A stretch of 64,000 nt of DNA from Companilactobacillus furfuricola (GCF_003946325.1 NZ_RHNT01000002.1:1-64000), one strand, 5' to 3'; shown: positions 8,628 through 18,318, numbered from the stretch's first letter. Numbers and translations: made by a program. The notes: a model not told the origin generated them from the letters alone.

Positions 8628-10337
8628 TTACAAGAGATCGAACCGGTAGCCGTTGACTATAGGCTTACGATCAGTTGTTTGATCTTTAAAGTATTCGTAT
8701 TCACAAATTTCCAGATATGAACCAGAAATATTATAAACGTTTTCATAGCCACGATTATTTAAAGCACGTACCATGTTATAGCTACGTTGACCTGCCAAGC
8801 AGTGGACGTATACCGGTTTATCAGTTGGGATCTCGTCGAGACGATCTCTAAATTGACTTAATGGGATATTGACGGCACCGTTGATATGACTTTCAGCATA
8901 TTCGTCAGGTTCACGGGCATCGACAATTAAAGCACCATTTTCAACTAATGAACGAACTTCGTGAGCTTGTACCTCTTTGAATTCATCGTTCAGAATATTT
9001 TCTGCTACTAGACCTGCCATATTGACGGAGTTCTTTGCAGTACTGAACCAAGGAGAATAACAAACTTCAAGATGCGTTAAATCAGAAATGTTTCCATGCA
9101 TCGAAATCACTGCTGCCACAATGTCCATTTGCTTATCAACATCTGACTTACCTAGAGCTTGTCCACCTAGTAATTCGCCATTTGGATAGCCAAAGATCAA
9201 TTTTGTATGCAGTGGTGTAGCATCCGGCATCAAACCAACGCGACTCTTAGGGATAACTGTGACTGTTCGATAGTCGATTCCATTTTTAATGCACTCTTTT
9301 TCCGTCAAGCCGGTAGAAGTGATGTTTAAATCAAAGATATGAATAGCTTGTGAGCCAATTACACCAGTATTCTTAGTAGTTCTACCGTACATATGATCGA
9401 CGGCATCTCTAGCTTGCATTTGTGCTGGGAAAGCTAAAGCAAGTCGAGTTTTCTTTCTCGTTAGCATATTACTTACTTCAATTGCATCGCCAATAGCATA
9501 AATGTTAGGGATGCTTGTTTCATAATGGTGATCAACTTTTATTCCGCCAGTTAAACCGATTTTGCAGCCGATTTTTTCAGCTAAGTGTGTCGATGGTTTA
9601 ACACCGATTGCGACAATGACCATTTGTGCAGTGATTTCTTTGCCTGAGCCTAATTTGATGTTATCGCTTGAAATCTCTGCTAAGCCATCGCCTAAGACTA
9701 AATTAATACCATTATCATATAATTCCTTATGGATGATTTGGGCGAAATCTTCATCAACAGTTCCTAAGACGTGATCGGCTGCCTCAACTAGAGAAACTTT
9801 TTTACCGGCTGAAGCTAGATTTTCACAGACTTCAAGGCCGATAAACCCACCACCAATAACAGCAATGTCTGTTACGTTATTTTCGTCAATGTAAGCTTGG
9901 ATCCTCTTAATATCAACAACGTTTCTGACCGAGAAAACATTCCCACGATCAATTCCTTTAATACTTTTTGGCATAATTGGATCGGCACCGGGTGACAATA
10001 TCAATTCATCATATTCAACTTCTTTAATATCGCCTGAATTAGTGTCTTTAACGTCGACTACTTTTTTATCGGGATCGACGTTGATAACTTCAGAATTGAC
10101 TTGAGCATCGATATCGTATTGGTTCTTGAACTGTTCTGGTGTCATCAATACGATATCGTCAGCATTGGGGATCATACCACTCAAGTGGTATGGCAAAGCA
10201 CAGTTTGAAAATGAGACGTTAGGGCCTTTTTCAAACATAGTAATGTCTGCAAATTCATCCAATCTACGAGCTCTAGCAGCTGCAGAAGCTCCTCCGGCAA
10301 CTCCACCTACGACAACAATTTTTTTATTTTCCATCAT
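8628..10337 (-). CDS. CoA-disulfide reductase with C-terminal rhodanese domain
   Basis: A 569-residue FAD/NAD(P)H disulfide oxidoreductase. The N-terminal FAD motif VVGGVAGGASAAARARR, the redox Cys in SFSNCALPY (Cys46) and the second dinucleotide motif IAVIGGGFIGLEVCENLA mark the CoA-disulfide reductase family. A rhodanese domain occupies about residues 460-545 with its active Cys in HCLAGQRS (Cys513). Related enzymes reduce CoA disulfide, CoA persulfide or polysulfide. Position between a thiosulfate transporter and a sulfonate importer suggests handling of sulfane sulfur or persulfide. Two adjacent ATG codons (10337 and 10334) are possible starts; the second is better spaced from GAGGG. The upstream gene ends 20 bases away. 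Confidence 0.87.
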   Translation of the reverse strand: MMENKKIVVVGGVAGGASAAARARRLDEFADITMFEKGPNVSFSNCALPYHLSGMIPNADDIVLMTPEQFKNQYDIDAQVNSEVINVDPDKKVVDVKDTNSGDIKEVEYDELILSPGADPIMPKSIKGIDRGNVFSVRNVVDIKRIQAYIDENNVTDIAVIGGGFIGLEVCENLASAGKKVSLVEAADHVLGTVDEDFAQIIHKELYDNGINLVLGDGLAEISSDNIKLGSGKEITAQMVIVAIGVKPSTHLAEKIGCKIGLTGGIKVDHHYETSIPNIYAIGDAIEVSNMLTRKKTRLALAFPAQMQARDAVDHMYGRTTKNTGVIGSQAIHIFDLNITSTGLTEKECIKNGIDYRTVTVIPKSRVGLMPDATPLHTKLIFGYPNGELLGGQALGKSDVDKQMDIVAAVISMHGNISDLTHLEVCYSPWFSTAKNSVNMAGLVAENILNDEFKEVQAHEVRSLVENGALIVDAREPDEYAESHINGAVNIPLSQFRDRLDEIPTDKPVYVHCLAGQRSYNMVRALNNRGYENVYNISGSYLEICEYEYFKDQTTDRKPIVNGYRFDLL

Positions 10338-10357
10338 ATAACCCTCACTTAATTTTT

Positions 10358-11671
10358 TTAATTTGAAATAACATATTTTGGTAAGATTGAAACTTTTCCT
10401 GAGAATGCCTTGATCCCGAACATTCCTCCTAATATTAAGAAGAACATGAATATATATCCGTGGATCGAGAAGTTACAAATAGCGGAATAAAGTGCACCGA
10501 TATTACATCCGCGAGCACATCTACTACCTAATCCCATCAAGGCGCCACCAAATCCATAAATCAGCATATCCATTTTAGAGAAATTGAAGTTCATCTTGAA
10601 ACGTCCAGCCATTAAGAAAGCAATGAAGGCTCCAAGGACTAATCCAATATTTCGGATCGTCCCACCGTCAGCTAAAAGGCTTCCTTGCATAGCTTTAGCC
10701 GTTTCATCAAAAGCTGGTGATGTAAATTCAATCCCAAATAATTGGAAAAATTTTTGATCTAATGTAACAAAAGCAGTAGTGACTCCCCAAGCTTTTCCAG
10801 TAGTTATTAAAACAAATATTGCACCGATGGCAATGCCGACGATACCCGTCATGAAACTCCATCTTTCAACAAAGAATTTATGGTAAGTACTCCATGAAAA
10901 AGGTTTGATCGGTTCTTTAGTTTCTGGCAAAGGCTTTTCAAAGTCTAAATAATCAGATTTTGGAAATGAATACATTCCAATTTGCTTCTTATGATTTTCA
11001 TATTGCTTTGTAATGTAATATAAGCCTAATAATATCAGTAATGTAAGAGCAATCGCTCCACCGTAGCCGACATAATCTGGCAACCAGCCTTTAATGCCGA
11101 TTTTTCCGATGGCAGATTGATCTAAGTCGTAACCGAGTTTTTGACCAGGTATTGCAAAGAGAACAAAGAATGGTAATGCTATCCATGAATGACCTTCTCC
11201 TTCACCAAAGTCGGTCAGGGTACCGCTGGCGCAACCACCAGCAAGCATCATACCGATACCAAACAAGAAACCACCAACGGCAGTTGAAACATTTCCGATC
11301 CTAACGTTTTGAGTTCCTGGGATTATTGATTGGGTCTCACTGGTGACTAGCCATGCTGGTAATGCGCCCTTACTAGCAGCAAACCATTGAATTCCCACGT
11401 TAATGATTGCTGTTATAGCAAACATTACTAATAATGCGTTTGTCAGACTAGCTTCTCCTCGATAAAAAATCCGTTTGATCCCGCCAGCAAAACCAACTCT
11501 AGATCTAGTTAGTGAATAGCCGATCATCAATCAGGCAAATAGAGCTAACGGAAGTTTGTTTTCCTGTGTATTTAAATATAAAGCCCAAATTACAGATAGA
11601 ATGAATAGGGCAATTCCAATAATTGGTTGTACTGGGTTTAACCCCGCCTGTTTCATGTTTTCTTTGAACAT
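10358..11671 (-). pseudogene. YeeE/YedE (TsuA-like) thiosulfate transporter interrupted by an in-frame TGA
   Basis: The membrane protein belongs to the YeeE/YedE sulfur-transport family; TsuA members import thiosulfate. Reading from ATG at 11671, behind a GGGGAGG site 7 bases upstream, gives 46 residues ending PLALFA, then TGA at 11531-11533, then an uninterrupted 390 codons in the same frame (GYSLTRSRVGFAGGIKRI and onward). The residues on both sides fit one continuous N-terminal helix and loop, so this is a single gene with a nonsense codon. The rest holds family cysteine motifs GGCASGTLTDFGEG and GSRCARGCNIGALYS. A weak restart at TTG 11530 or ATG 11527 is possible but has no good ribosome site. 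It heads the five-gene sulfur operon. A base error in the sequence is the main alternative. Confidence 0.8.
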
Positions 11672-11782
11672 GAGTAAACCTCCCCGCTAAAGTTATTTCA
11701 TGTATTGCTGTATCCGTTTACAAGGAATATTTAAGCATAAATTTTTTTAATTGTAAGCATTTAGAAGGATGAATAATCGTAT

Positions 11783-11796
11783 TTTCAATTGTGAAA
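11783..11796. promoter_or_regulatory. Candidate LysR binding site between the sulfur operon and its LysR gene
   Basis: TTTCA-N4-TGAAA forms a dyad with a T-N-A architecture typical of LysR sites and lies in the divergent intergenic region between the transporter (minus strand) and the LysR gene (plus strand). Confidence 0.4.
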
Positions 11797-11934
11797 TATT
11801 TATTTTAGTACGATTGCTACCAAATAGATTTGCATATTATCAAGCTTTATAGTTTGAACTTTTATTCACAACCACAATGTGATATTTTATTTATAAATAG
11901 ATGCATAAATAAAATTTATAAAGGTGATTTACTC

Positions 11935-12768
11935 ATGTTTAGAAGCATTATCACATTTCAAAAAGTATATGAATATAGAAGTATTACCAAGGCTGCAAAG
12001 GAGTTATATGTAACGCAGCCAAGCGTTTCTATCCAAATTAAACAATTAGAAAAAGAACTGGGAGTAACTTTTTTTAAGCGAAATGGGAATAAGGGGTTGA
12101 TCCCGACGGAAAACGCTAATAGATTTTATCGGGACTCGCAATTGTTGTTAAATGGTTGGGAATCTTCACTCAACCATCTTGTCAAAAAGCGCTCTAATAA
12201 TCGTGTCCGTTGTACGATTGGAGTTTCTCCTATGAACGCCATTTATATAATTCCCCATTTGATCGATAGTTTAGAAAATAGAAATATGCTGTTTGATTTT
12301 GAAATTGTTATCCAAGATTCCGAGTCGATCCTTGATTCCATTACAAAGCATGAATTGGATTTTGGCTTGGTTGAGAGACCATTTACATCAAGCGATGTCG
12401 AACAACTATCGTTCGCAAATGATGCCTTGGTTCATGCTGGGGATGTAAACAATCCACTTTGGATACTGGGCCGTCCAGGATCCATTCAGCTCGAACATAC
12501 TGAAAAATATTTTACAGAAAATAATATAAAGCCTAAGAAAGTATTGAAAGTAAATGACAGTAATTTGATCAGTCGTTTAGTTACGCTAGGGATCGGGCAG
12601 TCGATTGTATGTAAGAAGTCAATAGAGAATACGATCGTACCTTTTCAACAGTTGTCTCAGGATTATTCAATAAAATATTACTTAATCAATGCTAAGATTC
12701 CTAATTCAAAAGAAATTCAAAACTTGATCCATTTGGTGAGAACTTTATTGCCACAACTTCATTTTTAA
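11935..12768 (+). CDS. LysR-family transcriptional regulator
   Basis: A 277-residue regulator. An N-terminal winged helix-turn-helix (SITKAAKELYVTQPSVSIQIKQLEKELG, about residues 15-42) is followed by a periplasmic-binding-like effector domain (from about 90). I chose ATG 11935 because it has an AAGGTGA site 7 bases upstream and begins the usual MFRSIITFQKVYEYRS helix; the frame is open further upstream without a ribosome site. It is divergent from the thiosulfate/CoADR/sulfonate operon, so it probably senses a sulfur metabolite (CysB/CysL-like logic) and controls that operon and perhaps the DsrE gene downstream. The effector is unknown. Confidence 0.87.
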   Translation: MFRSIITFQKVYEYRSITKAAKELYVTQPSVSIQIKQLEKELGVTFFKRNGNKGLIPTENANRFYRDSQLLLNGWESSLNHLVKKRSNNRVRCTIGVSPMNAIYIIPHLIDSLENRNMLFDFEIVIQDSESILDSITKHELDFGLVERPFTSSDVEQLSFANDALVHAGDVNNPLWILGRPGSIQLEHTEKYFTENNIKPKKVLKVNDSNLISRLVTLGIGQSIVCKKSIENTIVPFQQLSQDYSIKYYLINAKIPNSKEIQNLIHLVRTLLPQLHF

Positions 12769-12927
12769 TAGTCAACTAAATTAATGCTCATCGAAAATCC
12801 AGACCAAAAAAATAAAATAAAATCACGAGATTTTTGTGACGTCACCGCAAAAGATTGCAAAAAATAAGAATAAATTGTTTCACAAATGATTGTGTTCACA
12901 TTTGATGAGCGAACGTTTACAATCGTT

Positions 12928-13001
12928 GGTACAATTGATATTTTTCGAAAACTGATTTTTGATAAACGGTTTCAATGATCAATGATTGTGGTACAATTAA
13001 T
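12928..13001 (+). promoter_or_regulatory. Duplicated GGTACAATT promoter-like segment upstream of the DsrE gene
   Basis: GGTACAATTGAT (12928) and GGTACAATTAAT (12990) lie 62 bases apart; each contains a TACAAT -10-like hexamer preceded by a similar CAAT/GATTGT context. The right copy has TTTCAA 16 bases upstream and fits a promoter for the gene at 13033. The left copy may be a second promoter or a regulator site. Confidence 0.4.
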
Positions 13002-13032
13002 TTGTTAAATAAAAAAAGGGGGATTTATTTTT

Positions 13033-13368
13033 ATGGCTTACGATGTAGTAATTAAAAGTACAGAAATGGGTACGGGGGATGAAGCATTAACACAAAATTT
13101 GATGAATGCTTACATCCATTCTTTGACAGAAACCGACAAGAAGCCAAAGAACATTATCTTTTATGCCGAAGGTGTTAAATTAACAGCTAAAGGTTCAGAA
13201 GCACTTGATGACTTGAAAGAATTAGACAAAGCGGGTGTCAATATTCTCTCATGTGGAATCTGTGTTGATTACTTTGAATTAACCGATAAACTAGCTGTTG
13301 GTGGAAATACAACTATGGGTGAAGTTGTTGATATCATGGCATCTAGTGATAATGTTGTTTATCCATAA
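13033..13368 (+). CDS. DsrE/YedF-like sulfur-relay protein
   Basis: A 111-residue cytoplasmic protein of the DsrE/DsrF-like fold. It matches the C-terminal domain of YedF-type proteins: KNIIFYAEGVKLTAKGSEALDDLKEL, then ILSCGICVDYFEL with the Cys residues (Cys76 and Cys79) that could carry persulfide, and the ending ASSDNVVYP. Members of this group travel with YeeE/YedE transporters and move sulfane sulfur between proteins. It is separated from the transporter operon only by the LysR gene. An AAAGGGGGA site precedes the ATG. Well supported as a family call; its actual partner is inferred. Confidence 0.82.
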   Translation: MAYDVVIKSTEMGTGDEALTQNLMNAYIHSLTETDKKPKNIIFYAEGVKLTAKGSEALDDLKELDKAGVNILSCGICVDYFELTDKLAVGGNTTMGEVVDIMASSDNVVYP

Positions 13369-13403
13369 AATGATTTTTTAATTTGGAGCAATATCCACAA
13401 CGA

Positions 13404-13434
13404 CACCATAAAGTCTGACTTTATGGTGTTTTGT
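13404..13434 (+). terminator. Terminator of the DsrE-like gene
   Basis: ACACCATAAAG pairs with CTTTATGGTGT around a tiny loop, followed by TTTTG. Confidence 0.75.
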
Positions 13435-13557
13435 TGGTATTTGGGATGTTTAAAGTGTTTGGATTACTTGATATTTGATTTTGGAAGATTTTCGATTTTT
13501 TTGTAGAAGCTCGATTTGCTAAGTGGTGGTTATTGTTTAGCTGATCGCTTCTATGTT

Positions 13558-13834
13558 TATAGTGGAAACGCGCTCCGGGAGGTAGCGGCCTCCGGTTAAC
13601 ACGTGTGGTCGCGGCACGGCTTCGCCGTATAAATTGGATAGTCTTTTTTATATTTATCCTCAAGGATGCTGAAACGAGCTCCAGGCGACAGCGGCTTCCG
13701 GTTTAGAAACTGTCAGCAGGCACGGCTTCGCCGCACCTTTTGTGCTGACAGTCCCTAAATCCTCGGCAGCTGAACGTCGCCTTACGCTCTCTGTGTTTTA
13801 ATCCTCAGCAGCTGACCACCTCCCTCCGCGATCT
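13558..13834 (+). repeat. Family A element, copy A3, split by a nested copy
   Basis: The left half (13558-13627) has TATAGTGGAAACGCGC, stem strand GGGAGGT, the invariant AGCGGCCTCCGGTTAAC and a type 2 core up to CGGCTTCGCCG. The right half (13797-13834) has TAATCCTCAGCAGCTGACC and ACCTCCC, complementary to the left half. Between them lie a T-rich linker (13628-13668) and the complete copy A4. The descending arm of the type 2 core is missing. The halves therefore appear to belong to one element interrupted by another. Confidence 0.75.
13669..13796 (+). repeat. Family A element, copy A4 (type 1 core), nested inside A3
   Basis: Outer stem: GAGC (13676) with GCTC (13786), and AGGCGAC with GTCGCCT, different from A1-A3 yet still perfectly complementary. 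The core is type 1: GGTTTAG/CTAAATC, CTGTCAGCA/TGCTGACAG, cap CGGCTTCGCCG. The preceding linker contains TTTATCCTCAAGGATG, which recurs before copies A6 and A8. Confidence 0.85.
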
Positions 13835-13857
13835 TTGTAAAAATAGGAGGTTTTTTC

Positions 13858-15021
13858 ATGGAACTTAAACCGTTTTCGACTTCGTTGATGGGTAGTATGC
13901 CTAGAAGTTCTGAATTGCTTGATGCTAAGAGTCGTGGTGATCAGGACGAATTCGACGAAGTCTTATTGAGAGATACTAAAGATGTGCTTAAACGCCAAGA
14001 AGATTCGGGCATCGATGTTGTTGTTAGTGGGGAATTATCTCGGGACAACTACATGTCTTTCGTTGCTGATAAGGTTAAGGGCGTTAAGTTAATGTCACTG
14101 AAAGAAATTGCTCAAAAAGCCGACAATGAAGAAAAATTTAAGGAAAGTGTTAAGCAAATGGATGCTGACGATGGTTACATCAACAATCCTATTGCGGTCG
14201 ATCGGATCGATACGAACAGTGTGCTTGATTATGAAGAGATCAAGCGCATGAAGACCTTGACAGATCATCCGATCAAGGCGACTATTCCTAGTCCTTATTT
14301 GTTAACTAGATCAATGTGGCTCAAAGAAGTTACCGGTGAGATCTATGAAGATAGAAACGAATTAGGACAAGATGTCGTTAAATTACTTTCTAACGAAATT
14401 CAACGTTTGATCGATCTTGGTGTTGATGTGATCCAGATCGATGATCCTATTTTGTCAGATGTTGTTTTCAATAATAAGAATTCAAAAAATTCGTTTTACT
14501 GAGGTGCTTTATCCGAGAAGGTCAAGATTGACCGAGAATTGAATTTTGCACACAAACTACTAGAACCGCTTTTTGAACAGATCAAGGCTAGTGATTCGAT
14601 TGGTTCGATCCATGTATGTCGTGGTAACTGGACTAAGAAAGAAGAAACTTTGCTTTCAGGTTCGTACGATAAATTAGGTAAATTCTTCGATGGTATCGAC
14701 GTCGAAATGCTAACATTGGAATTCTCAACTCCAAGAGCTGGAGAAATCTCCTCGTTGTTTGAAAATAACGATTTGGCTGATAAGATCACCTTAGGTTTAG
14801 GTGTCGTAAACCCAAGAAGTGATGAAGTTGAAAATCCAGATACGATCGTTAAATCTGCCGAAGAAGCTTTGAAGTTCTTGCCACCCGAAAGAGTATGGTT
14901 AAATCCTGACTGTGGATTTGCCACATTCTCAAGTCGTTCGCTTAATACTTATGATGTCATTGGCAAGAAGATGGATGCGATGGTTGAAGCTTCTCAAAGA
15001 TTAAGAAGTAAATATTGCTAA
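13858..15021 (+). pseudogene. MetE-like (cobalamin-independent) methionine synthase family gene interrupted by an in-frame TGA
   Basis: The intact frame would encode about 387 residues of the COG0620 single-domain family related to the C-terminal catalytic half of MetE, which transfers a methyl group to homocysteine. The first 214 codons (STSLMGSMPRSSEL onward, VDVIQIDDP near 200) end at TGA 14500-14502; the same frame then continues through GALSEKVKIDREL to 15021. Zinc-ligand motifs lie after the stop: SIHVCRG (His, Cys), TLEFSTPRAGE (Glu) and NPDCGFAT (Cys). The downstream part has no credible start of its own, so the truncated product would be inactive. An AGGAGG site precedes ATG 13858. 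A single-base error would restore a normal gene. Confidence 0.8.
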
Positions 15022-15022
15022 T

Positions 15023-15063
15023 AAAAAATGCGCTGGAGAAAAATATTCTCTAACGCATTTTTT
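15023..15063 (+). terminator. Terminator of the MetE-like gene
   Basis: AAAAAATGCG pairs with CGCATTTTTT and the inner GGAGAA with TTCTCT, followed by a T-run. Confidence 0.8.
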
Positions 15064-15067
15064 AAAT

Positions 15068-15124
15068 GAGTTGCAGAAGAAAGCCGCTGCTTTTCAGCAG
15101 CAGGCCATCTCCTTCCCCTCTCTA
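15068..15124 (+). repeat. Shortened family A derivative
   Basis: GAGTTGCAGAAGAAAGCCGC, a small CTGCT/AGCAG hairpin, then GGCCATCTCCTTCCCCTCTC. It keeps the two feet of family A (GAG...GAAG and CTTC...CTC) but lacks most of the core, as if produced by internal deletion. It lies between the MetE-like gene and the convergent SMR pair. Confidence 0.5.
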
Positions 15125-15127
15125 TTT

Positions 15128-15442
15128 TTATTTAGCAAATTTCAAACCGACGACTGCGAATATTATTAAAAAGATAAAAAATCCGCGCACCCAGCTTCTG
15201 GGTTCGTCAAAAAGCCACATATTCATAATTGCTCCACCGGCGGCACCAATGCCAGTCCAGATGGAATAGCCGATTGACATCGGTATAGTTTGCAAAGCTA
15301 GTGAAAGAAATCCCAAGCTAAAGGCAAACGATAGGATCATAGCAATGATAGCCATTTTATTCTTTTTATCGGTGTAGAAACCTAAAAAGGTCACACCACC
15401 CATTTCGCCGATCCCGGCTAAGATCAAAAACATCCAATCCAT
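15128..15442 (-). CDS. ykkD: SMR-family transporter, YkkD-like subunit
   Basis: A 104-residue four-helix small multidrug resistance protein. The membrane Glu is in LAGIGEMGGV (Glu13), and the helix 3 motif YSIWTGIGAAGGA matches YkkD-type subunits. It is encoded directly after the YkkC-like partner, with which it abuts or overlaps by a base, so the two almost certainly form a heterodimeric proton-coupled exporter. YkkCD-type and Gdx-type relatives export guanidinium or quaternary amines. The substrate here is inferred. Confidence 0.87.
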   Translation of the reverse strand: MDWMFLILAGIGEMGGVTFLGFYTDKKNKMAIIAMILSFAFSLGFLSLALQTIPMSIGYSIWTGIGAAGGAIMNMWLFDEPRSWVRGFFIFLIIFAVVGLKFAK

Positions 15443-15777
15443 TAGTGTGCCCTCTTTTCTTCATAGTCTGTGACCACCTTTAAACCGACTACGCCAATGG
15501 TTAGTAAGACGATAAAGATCAATTTGGTCCAGCTAAAAGCTTCATGAAAAAGTAACACGCCGGCAAGGACCACGAATAATGATCCTAAACCGACATAGAC
15601 GGCATAAGTCGTTCCGGCAGGGATATTTTTGCTGGCATCGATCATTAAGTAAAAACTTAAAATGATGATCGCCACGACGATTAAAATACCTACGATCGAG
15701 TGAACGTGTTTCATCGCTGAAACCCAAACCACTTCTAAAAGAGCTCCCAATAAAATTTCAAGCCAACTTCTTCTCAT
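15442..15777 (-). CDS. ykkC: SMR-family transporter, YkkC-like subunit
   Basis: A 111-residue four-helix SMR protein. The first helix reads LLGALLEVVWVSAMKHVHS, with the essential Glu (residue 15) followed by the W...K spacing shared with YkkC and guanidinium exporters; PAGTTYAVYVGLGS in helix 3 is also YkkC-like. I chose ATG 15777, behind GAGGTGATT; the frame extends 17 codons upstream into the leader without a better ribosome site. A structured leader with a terminator-like hairpin precedes it (15826-15955), suggesting regulation by attenuation. Confidence 0.87.
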   Translation of the reverse strand: MRRSWLEILLGALLEVVWVSAMKHVHSIVGILIVVAIIILSFYLMIDASKNIPAGTTYAVYVGLGSLFVVLAGVLLFHEAFSWTKLIFIVLLTIGVVGLKVVTDYEEKRAH

Positions 15778-15825
15778 ACAATCACCTCGAAATATAGTCG
15801 AAGACAAGACTCCATTAGATTCTGA

Positions 15826-15955
15826 CATAACTTGAAAAGCCAGGTGACCCTGGACGGACCACCTGACTTCTTGGCGCTATGCTGAGAATTTGAGTTCTGT
15901 CACATGTTTCAAAGGCGGATAATCGCCTCAAACGTTGCTATAGTCTATTAAATAT
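15826..15955 (-). promoter_or_regulatory. Structured 5' leader with attenuator-like hairpin before the SMR pair
   Basis: On the minus strand a strong hairpin (AGGCG...CGCCT inside GTTT...AAAC, 15911-15935) is followed by a roughly 60-base conserved-looking region and then a terminator-like stem, AGTCAGGTG with CACCTGGCT, ending in CTTTTC (15838-15868), all before the YkkC start at 15777. The organisation is that of a riboswitch or attenuator. I do not see the core motifs of the guanidine-I (ykkC) riboswitch, so the class is unassigned. Confidence 0.55.
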
Positions 15956-16064
15956 TTTACTTTATTTTTTTCAACTCGGCAATCTAAGCGAATCGACCTA
16001 AAAAACAATATTTTCTTACTAAAAAATAAATTGTGAAGGGTAGCGCTTTCTTTAAGGATATTAA

Positions 16065-17686
<1,622 letters not shown>

Positions 17687-17697
17687 TATTAATGAAC

Positions 17698-17742
17698 ACA
17701 GTAAAAAAGTTCAGGCGAATATCCTGAACTTTTTTACTGTCT
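17698..17742 (+). terminator. guaB terminator
   Basis: ACAGTAAAAAAGTTCAGG pairs with CCTGAACTTTTTTACTGT, a perfect 18-pair stem containing its own T-run. Confidence 0.9.
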
Positions 17743-17916
17743 AAAATTATATTTGAATGCGATTCTAGCACATAATAAATAACCACAAATTTGCTAATTG
17801 TCAGAAATAATCGACATATCATCATATCAATGGATGTGACTTTTTAGAAAATGATGCTGTTATAATTGATTCAATAATGTAAAGCTTAGGAAAATATACA
17901 AAAAGAAGGCGATTAA

Positions 17917-18054
17917 ATGGCTAAATCAGAATTTGATATCTCAAAATTAACTCCCAAAGCACAAGCAAAACTAGAAGAAATCCGTAAAAAACAAAACTTC
18001 AAGACACTAGCAGAGGCAGCAAATTATATGCGGGACTTCACAAATCGGAAGTAA
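17917..18054 (+). CDS. Small 45-residue protein of unknown function
   Basis: A short open frame, MAKSEFDISKLTPKAQAKLE at the N-terminus and ending DFTNRK, with AGAAGGCG 7 bases before the ATG and an extended -10 (TGTTATAAT, about 17855-17863) at suitable distance. The product is basic and predicted helical, without a signal peptide or cysteine; the LAEAANYMRDF helix suggests a small soluble DNA- or protein-binding peptide. Its 3' end overlaps the 3' end of the convergent minus-strand gene by 31 bases. I do not recognise a family. Confidence 0.6.
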   Translation: MAKSEFDISKLTPKAQAKLEEIRKKQNFKTLAEAANYMRDFTNRK

Positions 18055-18203
18055 GCCCAATCGATAATATATAAAACTATTAAGCCAATCAAGATTAACC
18101 AACCATTGATATTTTTTGACATGACTTGGAAACCTACCAAGATGAAATAAAGAACTCCTAAAACTGCGAGTTCATATAGATATAACATGTTGAGCTTTTT
18201 CAT
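18024..18203 (-). CDS. Small two-helix membrane protein
   Basis: A 59-residue protein with two hydrophobic segments (LYELAVLGVLYFILVGFQ and GWLILIGLIVLYIIDWAYF) and a basic tail (FRFVKSRI). ATG 18203 has AAGGAG 6 bases upstream; the frame extends six codons further without a ribosome site. It converges on and overlaps the small plus-strand gene by 31 bases, so the two could interfere at the transcript level. Function unknown. Confidence 0.55.
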   Translation of the reverse strand: MKKLNMLYLYELAVLGVLYFILVGFQVMSKNINGWLILIGLIVLYIIDWAYFRFVKSRI

Positions 18204-18265
18204 TGTTAACTCCTTGATCAAGATTAGTTCATTATACTCGAAAAAAATGATGTTTGAATAGTTGA

Positions 18266-18318
18266 AAAAGACTCAGTAACAAGCTGATTTCGTACTTGCT
18301 TGTTGCTGAGTCTTATTT
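18266..18318. terminator. Strong bidirectional hairpin
   Basis: AAGACTCAGTAACAAGC pairs with GCTTGTTGCTGAGTCTT (one mismatch or wobble) around a short loop, between the small membrane-protein gene and the end of the SDR gene. Confidence 0.75.

Noticed and set aside
11531-14502. Selenocysteine or stop-codon recoding at the two in-frame TGA codons
   Set aside because: No SECIS-like hairpin is evident after either TGA, neither site is a known selenocysteine position, and TGA serves as an ordinary stop in other genes here.
15826-15955. Guanidine-I (ykkC) riboswitch
   Set aside because: The expected CTAGGGTTCCG, GGTCCGAGAG and ACACGG core motifs are absent on the coding strand, so I left the class open.
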